From positions 1,922,001 through 1,986,000 of the forward strand of contig OZ244900.1 in the NCBI GenBank assembly GCA_965221595.1: a stretch of 64,000 bases of DNA. Direction: 5' to 3'. The DNA comes from JAAXGX01 sp965221595 (GTDB taxonomy: Bacteria > Acidobacteriota > Vicinamibacteria > Vicinamibacterales > UBA8438). The notes beneath the pieces are model-generated. The model saw nothing but the letters and a program-made list of their open reading frames with translations. It ran no database searches and had not been told where the DNA came from. The position numbers and the translations under genes are program-made. Shown here one piece after another: positions 1 through 8,782 of this stretch (the first letter of the stretch is position 1; each line of letters opens with the position of its first letter).

Positions 1-2094
1 TTACGGTGCGGACGCTCGGGGGAGCGCCAGCGCTATCAGCTCCGGCGGCGCGCCGCCTACGGTCAAGGCGATGTACTGCCTGTCGTCGAGCATGTACGTC
101 ATCGGCGCACCCAGCGCCCCGCTGGGCAGATCGACCGAGGCCAGCTCCTCGCCCGTCGCCTTGTCGTAGGCGACGAAGCGCGGGCCGCCGTTGCTGCCGC
201 CCGCCGACAGTGCCAGCATCAGCAGCGTCCTGGTGACCAGCGGCCCGCTGCGGCCCCAGTCGCCGCCGAGCGGCGGCAGATCCAGGTCGCGCAGCATGGG
301 ATGGTTGCGGATGCGGTCACCGTTGCCGGTGGGAACCATCCAGGCGTGGTCACCCGTATTCATGTCGATGGCCGTCAGGCGCGTGTACGGTGGTTTGAAC
401 AGCGGCAGGCCCTGTGGCATCTGCGGCAGGTCGCGCCCACCGTTGCCGGCCAGCATGACGTCCTCGGGCGCCCCGTGCGTGAAGCGGAGGTTGCCGCCCT
501 GACCCTCCGGGCTGTAGAAACGGACCACCGTCGAGTGATTGGTCGACGGCACGTAGAGCAGTCCCGTCTCGGGGTCGACGCCAGCCCCCGACCAGCTCGC
601 CGCGCCGGCGCCGGGCGGCCGGAACAGCGTGCCGCGCGTCACGCCGGCCTGCGCGCGGTCGGGCGGCGTGAACAGCGGCCCGAGCCGAAACCCTTCCACC
701 GCCTCGATCGCCAGGGCGCGAATCTCGGGCGTAAAGTCGACCAGGTCGTCGATGGTCACGCCCTGGTACTCGAATGCGGCCGGCCGGGTCGGGAACGGCT
801 GGGTCGGCGAGGGCACCTCGCCGGGGATGTTGGTCTCGGTCGGGACGGGGCGTTCCTCGATCGGCCAGATCGGTTCGCCGCTGACGCGGTCGAACGCGTA
901 GAGGAAGCCCTGTTTGCTGACCTGCGCGAGCGCCCTGACCGGGCGCCCGTCGACCACCACGTCGAGCAGATTCGGGGCCGCCGGGAAGTCGTAGTCCCAG
1001 AGCCCGTGGTGCACGGCCTGGAAGTGCCACACCTTGCGCCCGGTCTCGACGTCCACGCAGACGATGCTCTCGGCGAATAGGTTGTCCCCCAGCCGGTGGC
1101 CGCCGTAGTAGTCGTTGGTCGGTGTGCCGGTCGGCAGGTAGACGTAGCCCAGCTCGTCGTCGCCGCTCAGCATCGACCACACGTTGGCGTTGCCCGAGTA
1201 GCGCCACGAGTCGTTCAGCCAGGTCTCGACCCCTTCCTCGCCCTCCTGCGGCACCGTGTGGAAGTCCCACTTGTGCTCGCCGGTGCGCACGTCCCAGGCA
1301 CGGACCCAGCCCGGCACGGCCTCCTGCATGATGCGGCGGTCGGCAATCGACGAGCCGTGAATGACGACGTCGCGCACCACTACCGGCGGTGACTGGACCG
1401 AGTAGAGCATGGCATTCAGGTAGTCGCGCTCGTTGCGGTCCGCGCGCGGCAGACCGACGGTGAGATCGACCCGCCCGCCGTCTCCGAACCCGGCGCAGGG
1501 CAGGCCGGTCCGCGCCTCAGCGCAGATGAGATAGCCGTTGCCGGTACCCCAGAAGATGCGCTGCTCCGTCCCGTCGGTCCAGTAGGCCACCCCTCGTTGC
1601 CGCCAGGTGACCGTCATGGTGGTGGTGCCTTCCTCGTAGCTCTTGGGGTTGTGCACCCAGAGGGTCTCGCCCGTGCGGGCATCGATCGCGACCCCCTGTG
1701 AGAGCGCGGTGTTGAGATAGAGGACCCGGTCGACCATCAGCGGCGTTGCCTGCATGGACGAGATGCGCGGCGAGTTCCGCTGGCGGTACAGGTTCGGGTT
1801 CCGCGCTTGGAGATACTCGACGATGTTCGGCAGGCTGGACCACCACTCCCCGCCGCCGTCCGTCGTCGTGCTGACGTAGGCGTCAGCCGACTGCCAGCGC
1901 CAGGCGACCTCGAGGTCGCCGAAGTTGTCGCGGTCGATCTGCTCGAGCGGCGAGTACTTCGTGCTGCCGGCATCCGCGGCGTAACTGTGCCATTCCCCGC
2001 CGGTAGCGCCCTGTTGGGCAGCGGCGGGAGCGGCTGCGATGCCGAGTCCGGCCAGGCAGGCGAGTGCAACGACGATATGGGGCCTGAATCTCAT
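1..2094 (-). CDS. Exported PQQ-type quinoprotein dehydrogenase (paralogue 1)
   Basis: A 697-residue secreted beta-propeller protein of the PQQ-dependent glucose/alcohol dehydrogenase superfamily, expected to oxidise an alcohol or sugar in the periplasm. A Sec signal peptide (about residues 1-26, ending APAAAQ) precedes propeller repeats of the type AIDARTGETLW (135-145) and WDVRTGEHKW. The family motif HHGLWDYDFP lies at 361-370, followed by QVSKQGFLYAFDR. No heme CxxCH is present, and the vicinal Cys pair of alcohol dehydrogenases is not seen (Cys190 and Cys199 are nine apart). The start at 2094 is preferred over the longer frame because GAGGG precedes it and the signal peptide begins there. 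It is clearly paralogous to the protein at 27919-29892; both share the insert DDLVDFTPEIRALA. Substrate is unknown. Confidence 0.85.
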   Translation of the reverse strand: MRFRPHIVVALACLAGLGIAAAPAAAQQGATGGEWHSYAADAGSTKYSPLEQIDRDNFGDLEVAWRWQSADAYVSTTTDGGGEWWSSLPNIVEYLQARNPNLYRQRNSPRISSMQATPLMVDRVLYLNTALSQGVAIDARTGETLWVHNPKSYEEGTTTMTVTWRQRGVAYWTDGTEQRIFWGTGNGYLICAEARTGLPCAGFGDGGRVDLTVGLPRADRNERDYLNAMLYSVQSPPVVVRDVVIHGSSIADRRIMQEAVPGWVRAWDVRTGEHKWDFHTVPQEGEEGVETWLNDSWRYSGNANVWSMLSGDDELGYVYLPTGTPTNDYYGGHRLGDNLFAESIVCVDVETGRKVWHFQAVHHGLWDYDFPAAPNLLDVVVDGRPVRALAQVSKQGFLYAFDRVSGEPIWPIEERPVPTETNIPGEVPSPTQPFPTRPAAFEYQGVTIDDLVDFTPEIRALAIEAVEGFRLGPLFTPPDRAQAGVTRGTLFRPPGAGAASWSGAGVDPETGLLYVPSTNHSTVVRFYSPEGQGGNLRFTHGAPEDVMLAGNGGRDLPQMPQGLPLFKPPYTRLTAIDMNTGDHAWMVPTGNGDRIRNHPMLRDLDLPPLGGDWGRSGPLVTRTLLMLALSAGGSNGGPRFVAYDKATGEELASVDLPSGALGAPMTYMLDDRQYIALTVGGAPPELIALALPRASAP

Positions 2095-2184
2095 TGGAAT
2101 CCCTCGCGAACGGTTGGTGCAGCGTCGAAGTCGCTGTTCATTGTCACAGAGTCGGCGGGACGCCAGCAAGTGCGCCCACCTGGA

Positions 2185-2724
2185 TCAGGGTACCGGGTCG
2201 GCCGGCGCGAACGCCCACAGCGCCCTGGGCAGCAGCACCCCCCAGGCCTCGTCGTACGGGTGGACCTGCGCCACGCGTACGGCACCCCGGAACACGGGCC
2301 GTCCCTCACCGGCCCAGCGAAAGATGGACCCCCGCAGGTTGACCGCATGCGCGTGGCCCATGGCACGCAGCCGCTCGACCAGTGCGGCGGAGCGGTAGCC
2401 GACCGAGCAGTAGGCGACGAGGGTGGCACCGGGCCTGGCCGCGGCGAGGCGGCCGGCGGCAGCCACATCGGAGCCGACGTGGTGGGCGCCCGCAAGATGG
2501 CTCACCGCGAACTCGCCCGCAGCGCGGGCGTCGAGCAACACGACCCCCGTCGGGTCGGCGGCCAGCCTCGCGGCCAGCGCCTCCGTGGTCAGGTCGGGCA
2601 CCGCCGGGAACTCCTCGGCAATCAGCTGCTCGACGGTGTCCCAGTCGAGCGGATCCGGTTCGCCGCAGCCGGCCGCAAGCAGCAGGACCAGGCCGGCCGC
2701 CGCCGCGCGCGGGTCGGCTCTCAT
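2185..2724 (-). CDS. Rhodanese-domain lipoprotein
   Basis: A 179-residue single-domain rhodanese homologue with an N-terminal lipoprotein signal (LVLLLAAGC, Cys about residue 20), so probably membrane-anchored in the periplasm. The active-site loop CSVGYRS carries the catalytic Cys near residue 106, and LLDARAAGEF is the usual upstream rhodanese strand. Rhodaneses carry persulfide sulfur; the acceptor here is unknown. Its ATG overlaps the TGA of the upstream M20 amidohydrolase gene (ATGA), implying translational coupling. Confidence 0.85.
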   Translation of the reverse strand: MRADPRAAAAGLVLLLAAGCGEPDPLDWDTVEQLIAEEFPAVPDLTTEALAARLAADPTGVVLLDARAAGEFAVSHLAGAHHVGSDVAAAGRLAAARPGATLVAYCSVGYRSAALVERLRAMGHAHAVNLRGSIFRWAGEGRPVFRGAVRVAQVHPYDEAWGVLLPRALWAFAPADPVP

Positions 2725-3923
2725 GCCGTCTCCGCGGCGGACTCGGCGCCGGCCGGCGCCAGGCTGGTGGCGGCCTCGCGCACGACGCGTTCGTAGAAGC
2801 AGGCGCCCACTTTCAACGCCTGCTCGTCGACGTCGAAGCGCGGACTGTGGAGCGGCACGTACTCGCCATCGGCGCCGCGCACGCCGATGCGCACGTAGCA
2901 GCCCGGGATCTCGTGCAGGTAGTACGAGAAGTCCTCGGCACCCATGCTCGGGTACTCCTGCTCGACAACTGCTTCGCGGCCGACCACCCGCAGCGCTGCC
3001 CGCCGCGCGATGGCGGTCTCACGCTCCGAGTTGACGACCGGCGGCGACCATTCGCCCATCGTCACCGCGATCTCGGCACTGTGCAGATGCGCCAGCGCGT
3101 TGGCGATGCGGTGCAGGCCGTCGACGATCTGCTGACGCGCCTCGGCGCGCGTCGTGCGGATGGTGCCATCGAGCACAGCGTCCTCGGCGATGATGTTCGG
3201 GGCGCTACCCGCACGCACCGAGCCGATGGTGACGACCGCGGGGAAGGCCGGGTTGATCGTGCGCGACACCAGAGTCTGGACGGTGGTGATCAAGATGCCC
3301 GCAATGACCACTGCGTCAATCGCTTCGTGGGGCCGGGCACCGTGCCCGCCGCGCCCGCGGACGCGTATGGTGAAGCGGTCGGCGCGCGCGGTGATCGTGC
3401 CGCGCGAGACCATCAGCTCGCCCAGCGCGTAGTGGTGTGTGACGTGGCCGGCGAAGATGGCCGTCGCGTCGGCCAGCAGGCCCGAGCGCAGCATGGCCAG
3501 GGAGCCGTTGCCGCGCTCTTCGGCCGGCTGGAAGACGAACAACGTGGTGGCGGCCGGCGGGGACGAGCGCAGCAGCGCGGCAGCACCCAGCACCATGGCC
3601 ATATGGGCGTCGTGACCGCAGGCGTGCATGCGGTCCGGCACCTCGGAGGCGAACGGCAGACCGGTGTGCTCGGCGCAGGGCAGGGCATCCATCTCGGCGC
3701 GCAGAGCAACGGTCGGACCCTGCACGTCGGTCCCGACCAGGCGCCCCACCACGCCGCCGCCCGGTCCGCCGTACTCGCAGGGGATCTCGAGCCGGTCGAG
3801 TTCCGCCATGACGGTGCGCGCGGTCTCCACCTCCTCGAACGAGAGCTCCGGGTGGCGGTGAAAGTGTCGGCGCAGATCGACCATGCGCCGGAAGGTCTCG
3901 TCGGGCAACGCGGGTATCGTCAC
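2721..3923 (-). CDS. M20-family amidohydrolase (IAA-amino acid/hippurate hydrolase-like)
   Basis: A 400-residue cytoplasmic metallo-amidohydrolase of the M20D group, which hydrolyses N-acyl amino acids or amide conjugates. Visible motifs are RRHFHRHPELSFEE near the N-terminus, LRAEMDALP, the metal ligands HACGHDAHMA, the general-base pair in FQPAEERGNG, and MGAEDFSYYL near the C-terminus. The open frame runs further upstream, but a GTG at 3923 preceded by GGAGAG gives the family's normal N-terminus. It lies 26 bp after an ATP-grasp ligase gene and overlaps the rhodanese gene by 4 bp. A ligase next to an amidohydrolase suggests making and breaking of the same amide bond (inference). Confidence 0.88.
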   Translation of the reverse strand: MTIPALPDETFRRMVDLRRHFHRHPELSFEEVETARTVMAELDRLEIPCEYGGPGGGVVGRLVGTDVQGPTVALRAEMDALPCAEHTGLPFASEVPDRMHACGHDAHMAMVLGAAALLRSSPPAATTLFVFQPAEERGNGSLAMLRSGLLADATAIFAGHVTHHYALGELMVSRGTITARADRFTIRVRGRGGHGARPHEAIDAVVIAGILITTVQTLVSRTINPAFPAVVTIGSVRAGSAPNIIAEDAVLDGTIRTTRAEARQQIVDGLHRIANALAHLHSAEIAVTMGEWSPPVVNSERETAIARRAALRVVGREAVVEQEYPSMGAEDFSYYLHEIPGCYVRIGVRGADGEYVPLHSPRFDVDEQALKVGACFYERVVREAATSLAPAGAESAAETA

Positions 3924-3949
3924 GATCTCATTCTCTCCGATCGGCACGC

Positions 3950-5347
3950 CTACAGTCCCAGGAGCCGGGGAAGGTCCGCCAGCAGGGCCTGTTCGGCCTC
4001 GGCCTGGGTCGCGCCCAGCGCGATGACGTCGAGCTTGCCGTGCTCCGCCAGCGGCCCGACATTGTAGAAAAGGTAGCGGCCGGTCTGCGTGGTGGCGTCG
4101 AAGGCGTGGCTTCCGACCCGCTCGAGCAACTCCCGGAAGCCGCACCCCTGCAACCGCGGGTGCACGAAGTCCTGACCGCGGTAGCGCGGGCGCGGGCCGG
4201 ACACGACCCGGTCGACGAGGTGCATCGGCGTGCTGGTGCCGCCCCAGCGCCCGTTGCACTCCGTGAAGCGGATGCTGTAGTCCGCCCGCGGGTCGCCGAG
4301 CACGAGGTGGTCGAACGAGCAGCGTCCGACGTAGCCCAGGGTCTGCAGAGCCCCGGCGACGCGCCGGCCCGCGGCGGCGAGCGCCCGGTTGACCGGATCG
4401 GGCAGCGTGGACGGGCGGCTGCCCACGAACAACTGGCCGGCCCCGGCGAGGATCTGCTCGTAGACGCCGTCCAGGCGCGGCTCGCCGCCGCCCGCGGCCG
4501 GGATCCACCACTGCGTGGAGGGCGACGCCGCGGCCGTCTCCCACGCGACCACCAGCACCCGCTCGGGTGCCTGCCACTCCGTACGGGCCAGGAAGCTGCG
4601 CACCACCGCCGCCGTAGTCGCCGGCGTCTGCGCCCGGAGCGGCGCAGCGTCGAGCACGAGGTTGCCGGTCCCCGACGCACACCGGGTCCGCTTCAGGCCG
4701 ACGCGCCCGCAGCTCGCGGCGAGCTCGTGCAGCAGCGCGACGCAGCCCGGCACGGTGGTCGCCTCACGGGTCTCGGGGATCCAGCCCGGGCCGAGCACGA
4801 TCTCCACCAGCTCGGCGAAGAGCGCCTTGTCGTTCGCCAACCAGGTCACGGGCGGCGGCGGTCCCAGCACGGCGACGGGCACGGCGGCGTCCGCCGCCAC
4901 ACGCGCAGCCAGCGTCCAAACGTCGTCGGTCGCCAGATACGGGTGGATCGTCAGGCCGCCCGCGTCGCGGGCGAAGGTGGCCAGCCGGCCGCGCGCGGCA
5001 CCCGCACTGCAGCCGCGCGCCAGCGCGAGGGGTGCCGGCCCGTGGTCTGCACCGATCCAGTGCACGGGACCGAGTCCCAGGCGCGTCCGGCAGTACGCCT
5101 CGTAGTCGGGATCGGGCGGCGTCCGGGTTGCGTATAGATCGCCTGTGCCGGCCCGGACGCGCGCGCGATGCTCGTATTCCTCGACACCGGCAATCTCGTT
5201 GAGAAACGGGATACCCGACACGTCCTCCAGGTGCAGCACGCACCGCGGTGCCGCCACCGGCTGCCAGCGTCGGTCGCGGTAGGACGCGAGCCGGCCGTCG
5301 AGGTCCAGACGGTCGGCGAACGCCCGCAGGTCGGCGGAGGGAGGCAC
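3950..5347 (-). CDS. ATP-grasp protein, resembles PGM1-type peptide ligases
   Basis: A 465-residue protein whose C-terminal half looks like an ATP-grasp fold: GRCSFDHLVLGDPR, then RFTECNGRWGGTS, where the E-x-N pair fits the Mg-binding site of ATP-grasp ligases and the Arg/Gly stretch resembles PGM1-like peptide ligases. The N-terminal half would be the 'pre-ATP-grasp' region. Such enzymes form amide bonds via acyl phosphates; substrate cannot be read here. The start is a GTG 20 bp after the bactofilin stop, with AAGG upstream. The M20 amidohydrolase follows by 26 bp. The family assignment rests on motif recollection, so other ATP-grasp subfamilies remain possible. Confidence 0.6.
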   Translation of the reverse strand: MPPSADLRAFADRLDLDGRLASYRDRRWQPVAAPRCVLHLEDVSGIPFLNEIAGVEEYEHRARVRAGTGDLYATRTPPDPDYEAYCRTRLGLGPVHWIGADHGPAPLALARGCSAGAARGRLATFARDAGGLTIHPYLATDDVWTLAARVAADAAVPVAVLGPPPPVTWLANDKALFAELVEIVLGPGWIPETREATTVPGCVALLHELAASCGRVGLKRTRCASGTGNLVLDAAPLRAQTPATTAAVVRSFLARTEWQAPERVLVVAWETAAASPSTQWWIPAAGGGEPRLDGVYEQILAGAGQLFVGSRPSTLPDPVNRALAAAGRRVAGALQTLGYVGRCSFDHLVLGDPRADYSIRFTECNGRWGGTSTPMHLVDRVVSGPRPRYRGQDFVHPRLQGCGFRELLERVGSHAFDATTQTGRYLFYNVGPLAEHGKLDVIALGATQAEAEQALLADLPRLLGL

Positions 5348-5367
5348 CCGGACGGACCTTGGCCGGG

Positions 5368-6066
5368 TCAGGCGCCGCCCTTGAGGCGGTGACGCTTGAC
5401 GGCGATGGCTGCGTCGGTCAGGTGGGTGTCGATGCGGCCGTTGAATACGGCGCCCTCATCGATGGCGAGACGCCGCGCGTTGAGGTGTCCGGCGACACGT
5501 GCGGACCGCAGGACCTTGAGGGACTCGAATGCCATGAGCTTGCCCTCGACCTTCCCCCGCACGGTGATGCTGCGCGCGAAGACGTCCGACTCCAGGCTGC
5601 CGTGGTCGCCGACCGTGACGCTGTGATCCGGCGCCATGATCCTGCCCTCCACGCGGCCCTCGATGAGGAGGTGCGCGGTGGTGCTCAGCTCGCCCCGGAC
5701 GGTGACGCCCCGGCCGATGGTCGTGACGGCCCCCGGCGCATCGAGTTGCGACCGCAGCGACGGGTCGCTGACCGGCAGATCACCCGCCAGCGCCTCGTCG
5801 CTGCTCGCGAGCACCGTCATGGAGGTGTCGTGGGAGTTGTCGGCCGCGTCTGGCGGGTCGCGGTCTACCCGCGGCGGCGATGGCGGCGCAACGCGGCCCG
5901 CGGCGCCCGCTGCGGGCCGCAGCGGGCCGTAGACGGGACGGTGTTCAGGCGGGGGCGCGACGTCCCGCGGCGCCGGCTGCCCCGGCCCGGCGAGCTCTTC
6001 AATCCCGGCCGCAGGCGCCGGGCCCCGCTTCCTGCTCCGACGGGATACTGACCTCCGCGTCACCAT
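5368..6066 (-). CDS. Bactofilin-family cytoskeletal protein
   Basis: A 232-residue protein with a long Pro/Arg-rich, probably disordered N-terminal tail (about 1-105) and a C-terminal bactofilin beta-helix (TTIGRGVTVRGELST, LIEGRVEGRI, ITVRGKVEGK). Bactofilins polymerise without nucleotide and act in cell shape or local cell-wall synthesis. The frame opens at 6081, but that ATG falls inside a TATGCT -10-like hexamer (6077-6082). The ATG at 6066 lies 10 nt downstream of this box with no Shine-Dalgarno, so a near-leaderless start is preferred. The ATP-grasp gene follows by 20 bp. Confidence 0.85.
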   Translation of the reverse strand: MVTRRSVSRRSRKRGPAPAAGIEELAGPGQPAPRDVAPPPEHRPVYGPLRPAAGAAGRVAPPSPPRVDRDPPDAADNSHDTSMTVLASSDEALAGDLPVSDPSLRSQLDAPGAVTTIGRGVTVRGELSTTAHLLIEGRVEGRIMAPDHSVTVGDHGSLESDVFARSITVRGKVEGKLMAFESLKVLRSARVAGHLNARRLAIDEGAVFNGRIDTHLTDAAIAVKRHRLKGGA

Positions 6067-6076
6067 CGACGCTTCA

Positions 6077-6082
6077 AGCATA
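6077..6082 (-). promoter_or_regulatory. -10-like box, bactofilin
   Basis: On the minus strand this reads TATGCT, ending 10 nt before the ATG at 6066, with no ribosome binding site between. No -35 match is evident. It belongs to a recurring pattern in this window. Confidence 0.35.
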
Positions 6083-6093
6083 CGCCAGGAACT

Positions 6094-6122
6094 CGCCGAG
6101 GCGCGCAGGGCGCGCCTCGGCG
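6094..6122. terminator. Strong hairpin between bactofilin and TonB-receptor genes
   Basis: A perfect 13-bp stem (6094-6106 with 6110-6122) and 3-nt loop, without a T-run. It forms the left part of a dispersed repeat copy (6094-6154) whose right part matches 11354-11400. It lies downstream of the TonB-receptor gene end and upstream of the bactofilin promoter, so it could stop transcription from either side. Confidence 0.4.
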
Positions 6123-6154
6123 GGAGCGGCGCGGGGCCGCAAGCGAACGGCGGG
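6094..6154 (+). repeat. Dispersed repeat, copy R1 (X hairpin + truncated Y)
   Basis: The stretch 6118-6136 is identical over 19 nt to 11354-11372, and the following CGCAAGCGAAC block also matches copies at 11225 and 11386. Both copies carry a GC-rich hairpin just to the left. The Y part here stops after about 15 nt and the TonB-receptor stop codon region begins. Confidence 0.55.
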
Positions 6155-6180
6155 TATCCGAGATGCGGCCCGGTGCGAGT

Positions 6181-8670
6181 TCAGAACGCGTACTCCAGTC
6201 CGAAATAGCCGCTGCGGCCGATCTCGGCTATCCGCGTCCCCATGAAAGGATCGAGGGAGTTCAGGTGGTTGACGTAGAACTCGTCGGTCAGGTTGCGCAC
6301 CCCGCCCCGCAGCGTGACGCCGGCGCCGAGCTCCAGTCCGGCCGACAGATCGACCGTGGTCCAGCCCGCGGTTGCCAGCTCCAAGCGCGTCGCCGCCACC
6401 CGGTCCTGCGCGGCGGTGTTGATGACCCGCACCTCGAACCAGCGGGTCCTGGACGGATTGTGGACGTCGATGGCGTACTGCTGCTCGAAGGGTGCCACGC
6501 CGAACAGCGGCTCGTCGAACAGCAGGTCCGTGGCCCGTACGAACGACCAGCCGCCGCGCAGGCTCAGCCAGGGCCCGGCGGCCGACTCCGCACGCAGGTC
6601 GAAGCCTGCAAAGCGGGCGGCGTCGGCCTGCACGTAGCGGTAGACCTGCGCCGGACTGAGCGGCAGCCGCTGGACCACGTTCGGGTCGTGCGCCACCGTG
6701 ATGTAGTCGTCTATCGACCGCCAGAAGACGTCCGCTTCGAGGCTGGCCGCCGCCACGCGCAGCACCGTGCCGGCGTTGACCTCGAAGCTCTTTTCCGGGA
6801 CCAGCAGCGGATTGCCGATGAACTCGGCCGCGGTCTGGAACTTGACAGCCGGGAAGCGGTCCGCGTAGCGCTCGAGCACCGAGGGACTGCGCACTGCGCG
6901 TCCCACGCCCAGGTTGATGAGCCATTGGTCCGTGATCGGCACGCTGACGTTGGCGGCGGCGCTGACGTTGACGTTGTTCTGGCCGAAGTGCTCCGCGGAG
7001 ACCAGCGTCGCCGGCGCGGCGCCCTGGTTGCCCGCCCCATGGCCCGGCATGCCGCCGGTCATGCCACCCCCGGCTCCGTGACCCGGCATGCCGCCGCCGT
7101 CGTGCACCGGCGTCTGCAGATGAAACTGACCAGCCATCGTGTTCAACCCGTAGGCTGGCACGGCGTTGTCCGCGAAAAACTGGGTGACGCCGCCCACGCG
7201 CGCCTGCTCGCGGTCGACGCGGACGGTCCCGCCGAACGTGCCGCGCGGCATGTCGTATACGACCTGGGCGTAGCCGCCGACGTTGGTCATCTCGGCGTCC
7301 GGCCAGACCGGGTGCTGGTTGTGGTGGATCTGTCCGGTGTCGCGGTCGCTGACGGTCTGCGTGGCGTTCTGGAGGATCCGGTAGGTGTCCAGGCCGAGCT
7401 TGTAGCTGAGCGGCCCGGCGGCGAGCGTCGTGTGGAAGCGGCCGCCGATGGTCTCCGCCGCCGCCGGCAGGTCGACGTCGATGGCGAACGGCGGCGTGCG
7501 CTGCGGGTTGGCGACTGCCGTCGGCTTGTTGTCGTTGTTCATCAGGTGGCGCTTGTCGTTGAGGTACACCTGCGCCGCGACTTCGCTGACGAGCCCGGTG
7601 GTCCGCCGGTGCGAGAAGTCCAGCGCATGCGAATGCGTCTCGAAGAACGTCGCGTCGAGAATCCGACCCGGATAGTCGAGGTCGTTCTGCTTCTGGTAGC
7701 CGCCGCTGTACTCGAGCAGCGTCCCGCCGCCCAGGCGCCCGCCGAGGCTCCAGCGCGTGTCGAACGACTCGTAGTCGCCCTGGACCGTCGTGCCCTGGCC
7801 ATCGGTATAGTCGTTGCCGGTGCGCGTGTTGTGCTGGAAGGTGAAGCGCACCCGGTCCGAACTGCCGTACAGGCTCGCCAGCGCGTCGTTGGCGTCGCTG
7901 TTGGAGGCGTAGTTGTAGCCCGCGCGCCCGCCCAGCTCGAAGGCGCCACCGGAGAAGGCGGGCTTGTACGTATCGCCGCGGATGGCGGTCAGCGTGCCCG
8001 CGCCCCACGTCAGCGCGTAGGGACCCCGCACGACCTGCAGCGACTGCAGCGCGTGCGGACTGATGTGGCTCAACGCGGAGTCCATGCGCGCCGGGCCGGC
8101 GGCGAACGTGCGGGTGCCGTCCACGAACACGCCGATCTGTTCCGCGTACAGTCCGCGGACGGACGGATCGAGGTTGATGGCGCCGCGCCGCAGCGAGGTG
8201 ACGCCGGCGTGGTCGCGCAGCGACTGGGCCAGATCCTGGGCGACGCGCCGTTCGATCTGGTCCGCGGTGATGATCAGGTCGTTCGCCACTTCCGGCATCA
8301 ACGCCGACACGGTGACTTCCTGCGTGAACGCCCCGACCTCGAGCGTGATGGCGCTGGAGGCACCGCTCGCCGTCACGGCGATGGGCTCCGTGTGGGTCTC
8401 GAACCCCAGCAGCGAGGCGCTGAGTACGTAGTCGCCGGGCGTGACGTTCGGCAGCGCGAAGTCGCCGGCGCGGTCCGTCGTGGTCGAGGCGACGAAGCCG
8501 CCGGCGGGGGTGCTGAGCACGACCGTGGCACCCGGCAGGGCCAGGTTCTGGGCGTCAGCCACAATGCCGGTGACCTGGGCGCGGTCCTGGGCCTGCAGCG
8601 CAGGCGTCGGGATGGCGATCAGGAGGACGAGCGCGGCCAGGAGCCGCCGTCGATTCGTATCGGTATGCAT
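6181..8670 (-). CDS. TonB-dependent receptor with Met/His-rich loop, possibly copper
   Basis: An 829-residue outer-membrane receptor. A Sec signal peptide (to about residue 28, ALQAQ) is followed by a carboxypeptidase-regulatory-like beta domain (about 30-110), a plug domain (DHAGVTSLRRG, VRGLYAEQIGVFVDGTR) and a barrel ending in the typical aromatic terminus GYFGLEYAF. An extracellular-loop insert at about 523-547 repeats MPGHGAG/GGM, a Met/His/Gly composition known from copper-handling receptors such as the OprC/NosA type. That substrate is inference. The ATG at 8670 is chosen because GGAGGT lies just upstream and the signal peptide starts there. It follows a Cys-rich small gene by 112 bp. 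An AT-richer stretch near 8735-8760 may hold a promoter. Confidence 0.85.
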   Translation of the reverse strand: MHTDTNRRRLLAALVLLIAIPTPALQAQDRAQVTGIVADAQNLALPGATVVLSTPAGGFVASTTTDRAGDFALPNVTPGDYVLSASLLGFETHTEPIAVTASGASSAITLEVGAFTQEVTVSALMPEVANDLIITADQIERRVAQDLAQSLRDHAGVTSLRRGAINLDPSVRGLYAEQIGVFVDGTRTFAAGPARMDSALSHISPHALQSLQVVRGPYALTWGAGTLTAIRGDTYKPAFSGGAFELGGRAGYNYASNSDANDALASLYGSSDRVRFTFQHNTRTGNDYTDGQGTTVQGDYESFDTRWSLGGRLGGGTLLEYSGGYQKQNDLDYPGRILDATFFETHSHALDFSHRRTTGLVSEVAAQVYLNDKRHLMNNDNKPTAVANPQRTPPFAIDVDLPAAAETIGGRFHTTLAAGPLSYKLGLDTYRILQNATQTVSDRDTGQIHHNQHPVWPDAEMTNVGGYAQVVYDMPRGTFGGTVRVDREQARVGGVTQFFADNAVPAYGLNTMAGQFHLQTPVHDGGGMPGHGAGGGMTGGMPGHGAGNQGAAPATLVSAEHFGQNNVNVSAAANVSVPITDQWLINLGVGRAVRSPSVLERYADRFPAVKFQTAAEFIGNPLLVPEKSFEVNAGTVLRVAAASLEADVFWRSIDDYITVAHDPNVVQRLPLSPAQVYRYVQADAARFAGFDLRAESAAGPWLSLRGGWSFVRATDLLFDEPLFGVAPFEQQYAIDVHNPSRTRWFEVRVINTAAQDRVAATRLELATAGWTTVDLSAGLELGAGVTLRGGVRNLTDEFYVNHLNSLDPFMGTRIAEIGRSGYFGLEYAF

Positions 8671-8782
8671 GTTGGAACCACCTCCGCACGGTGCCGCGCG
8701 GACCCGCCGCGGGCACGCGGCCCGGGTCGGCGGCACACTAAATCCTGAAACAACAAACGTCGGACGATCAGGTCGCGCCGAG

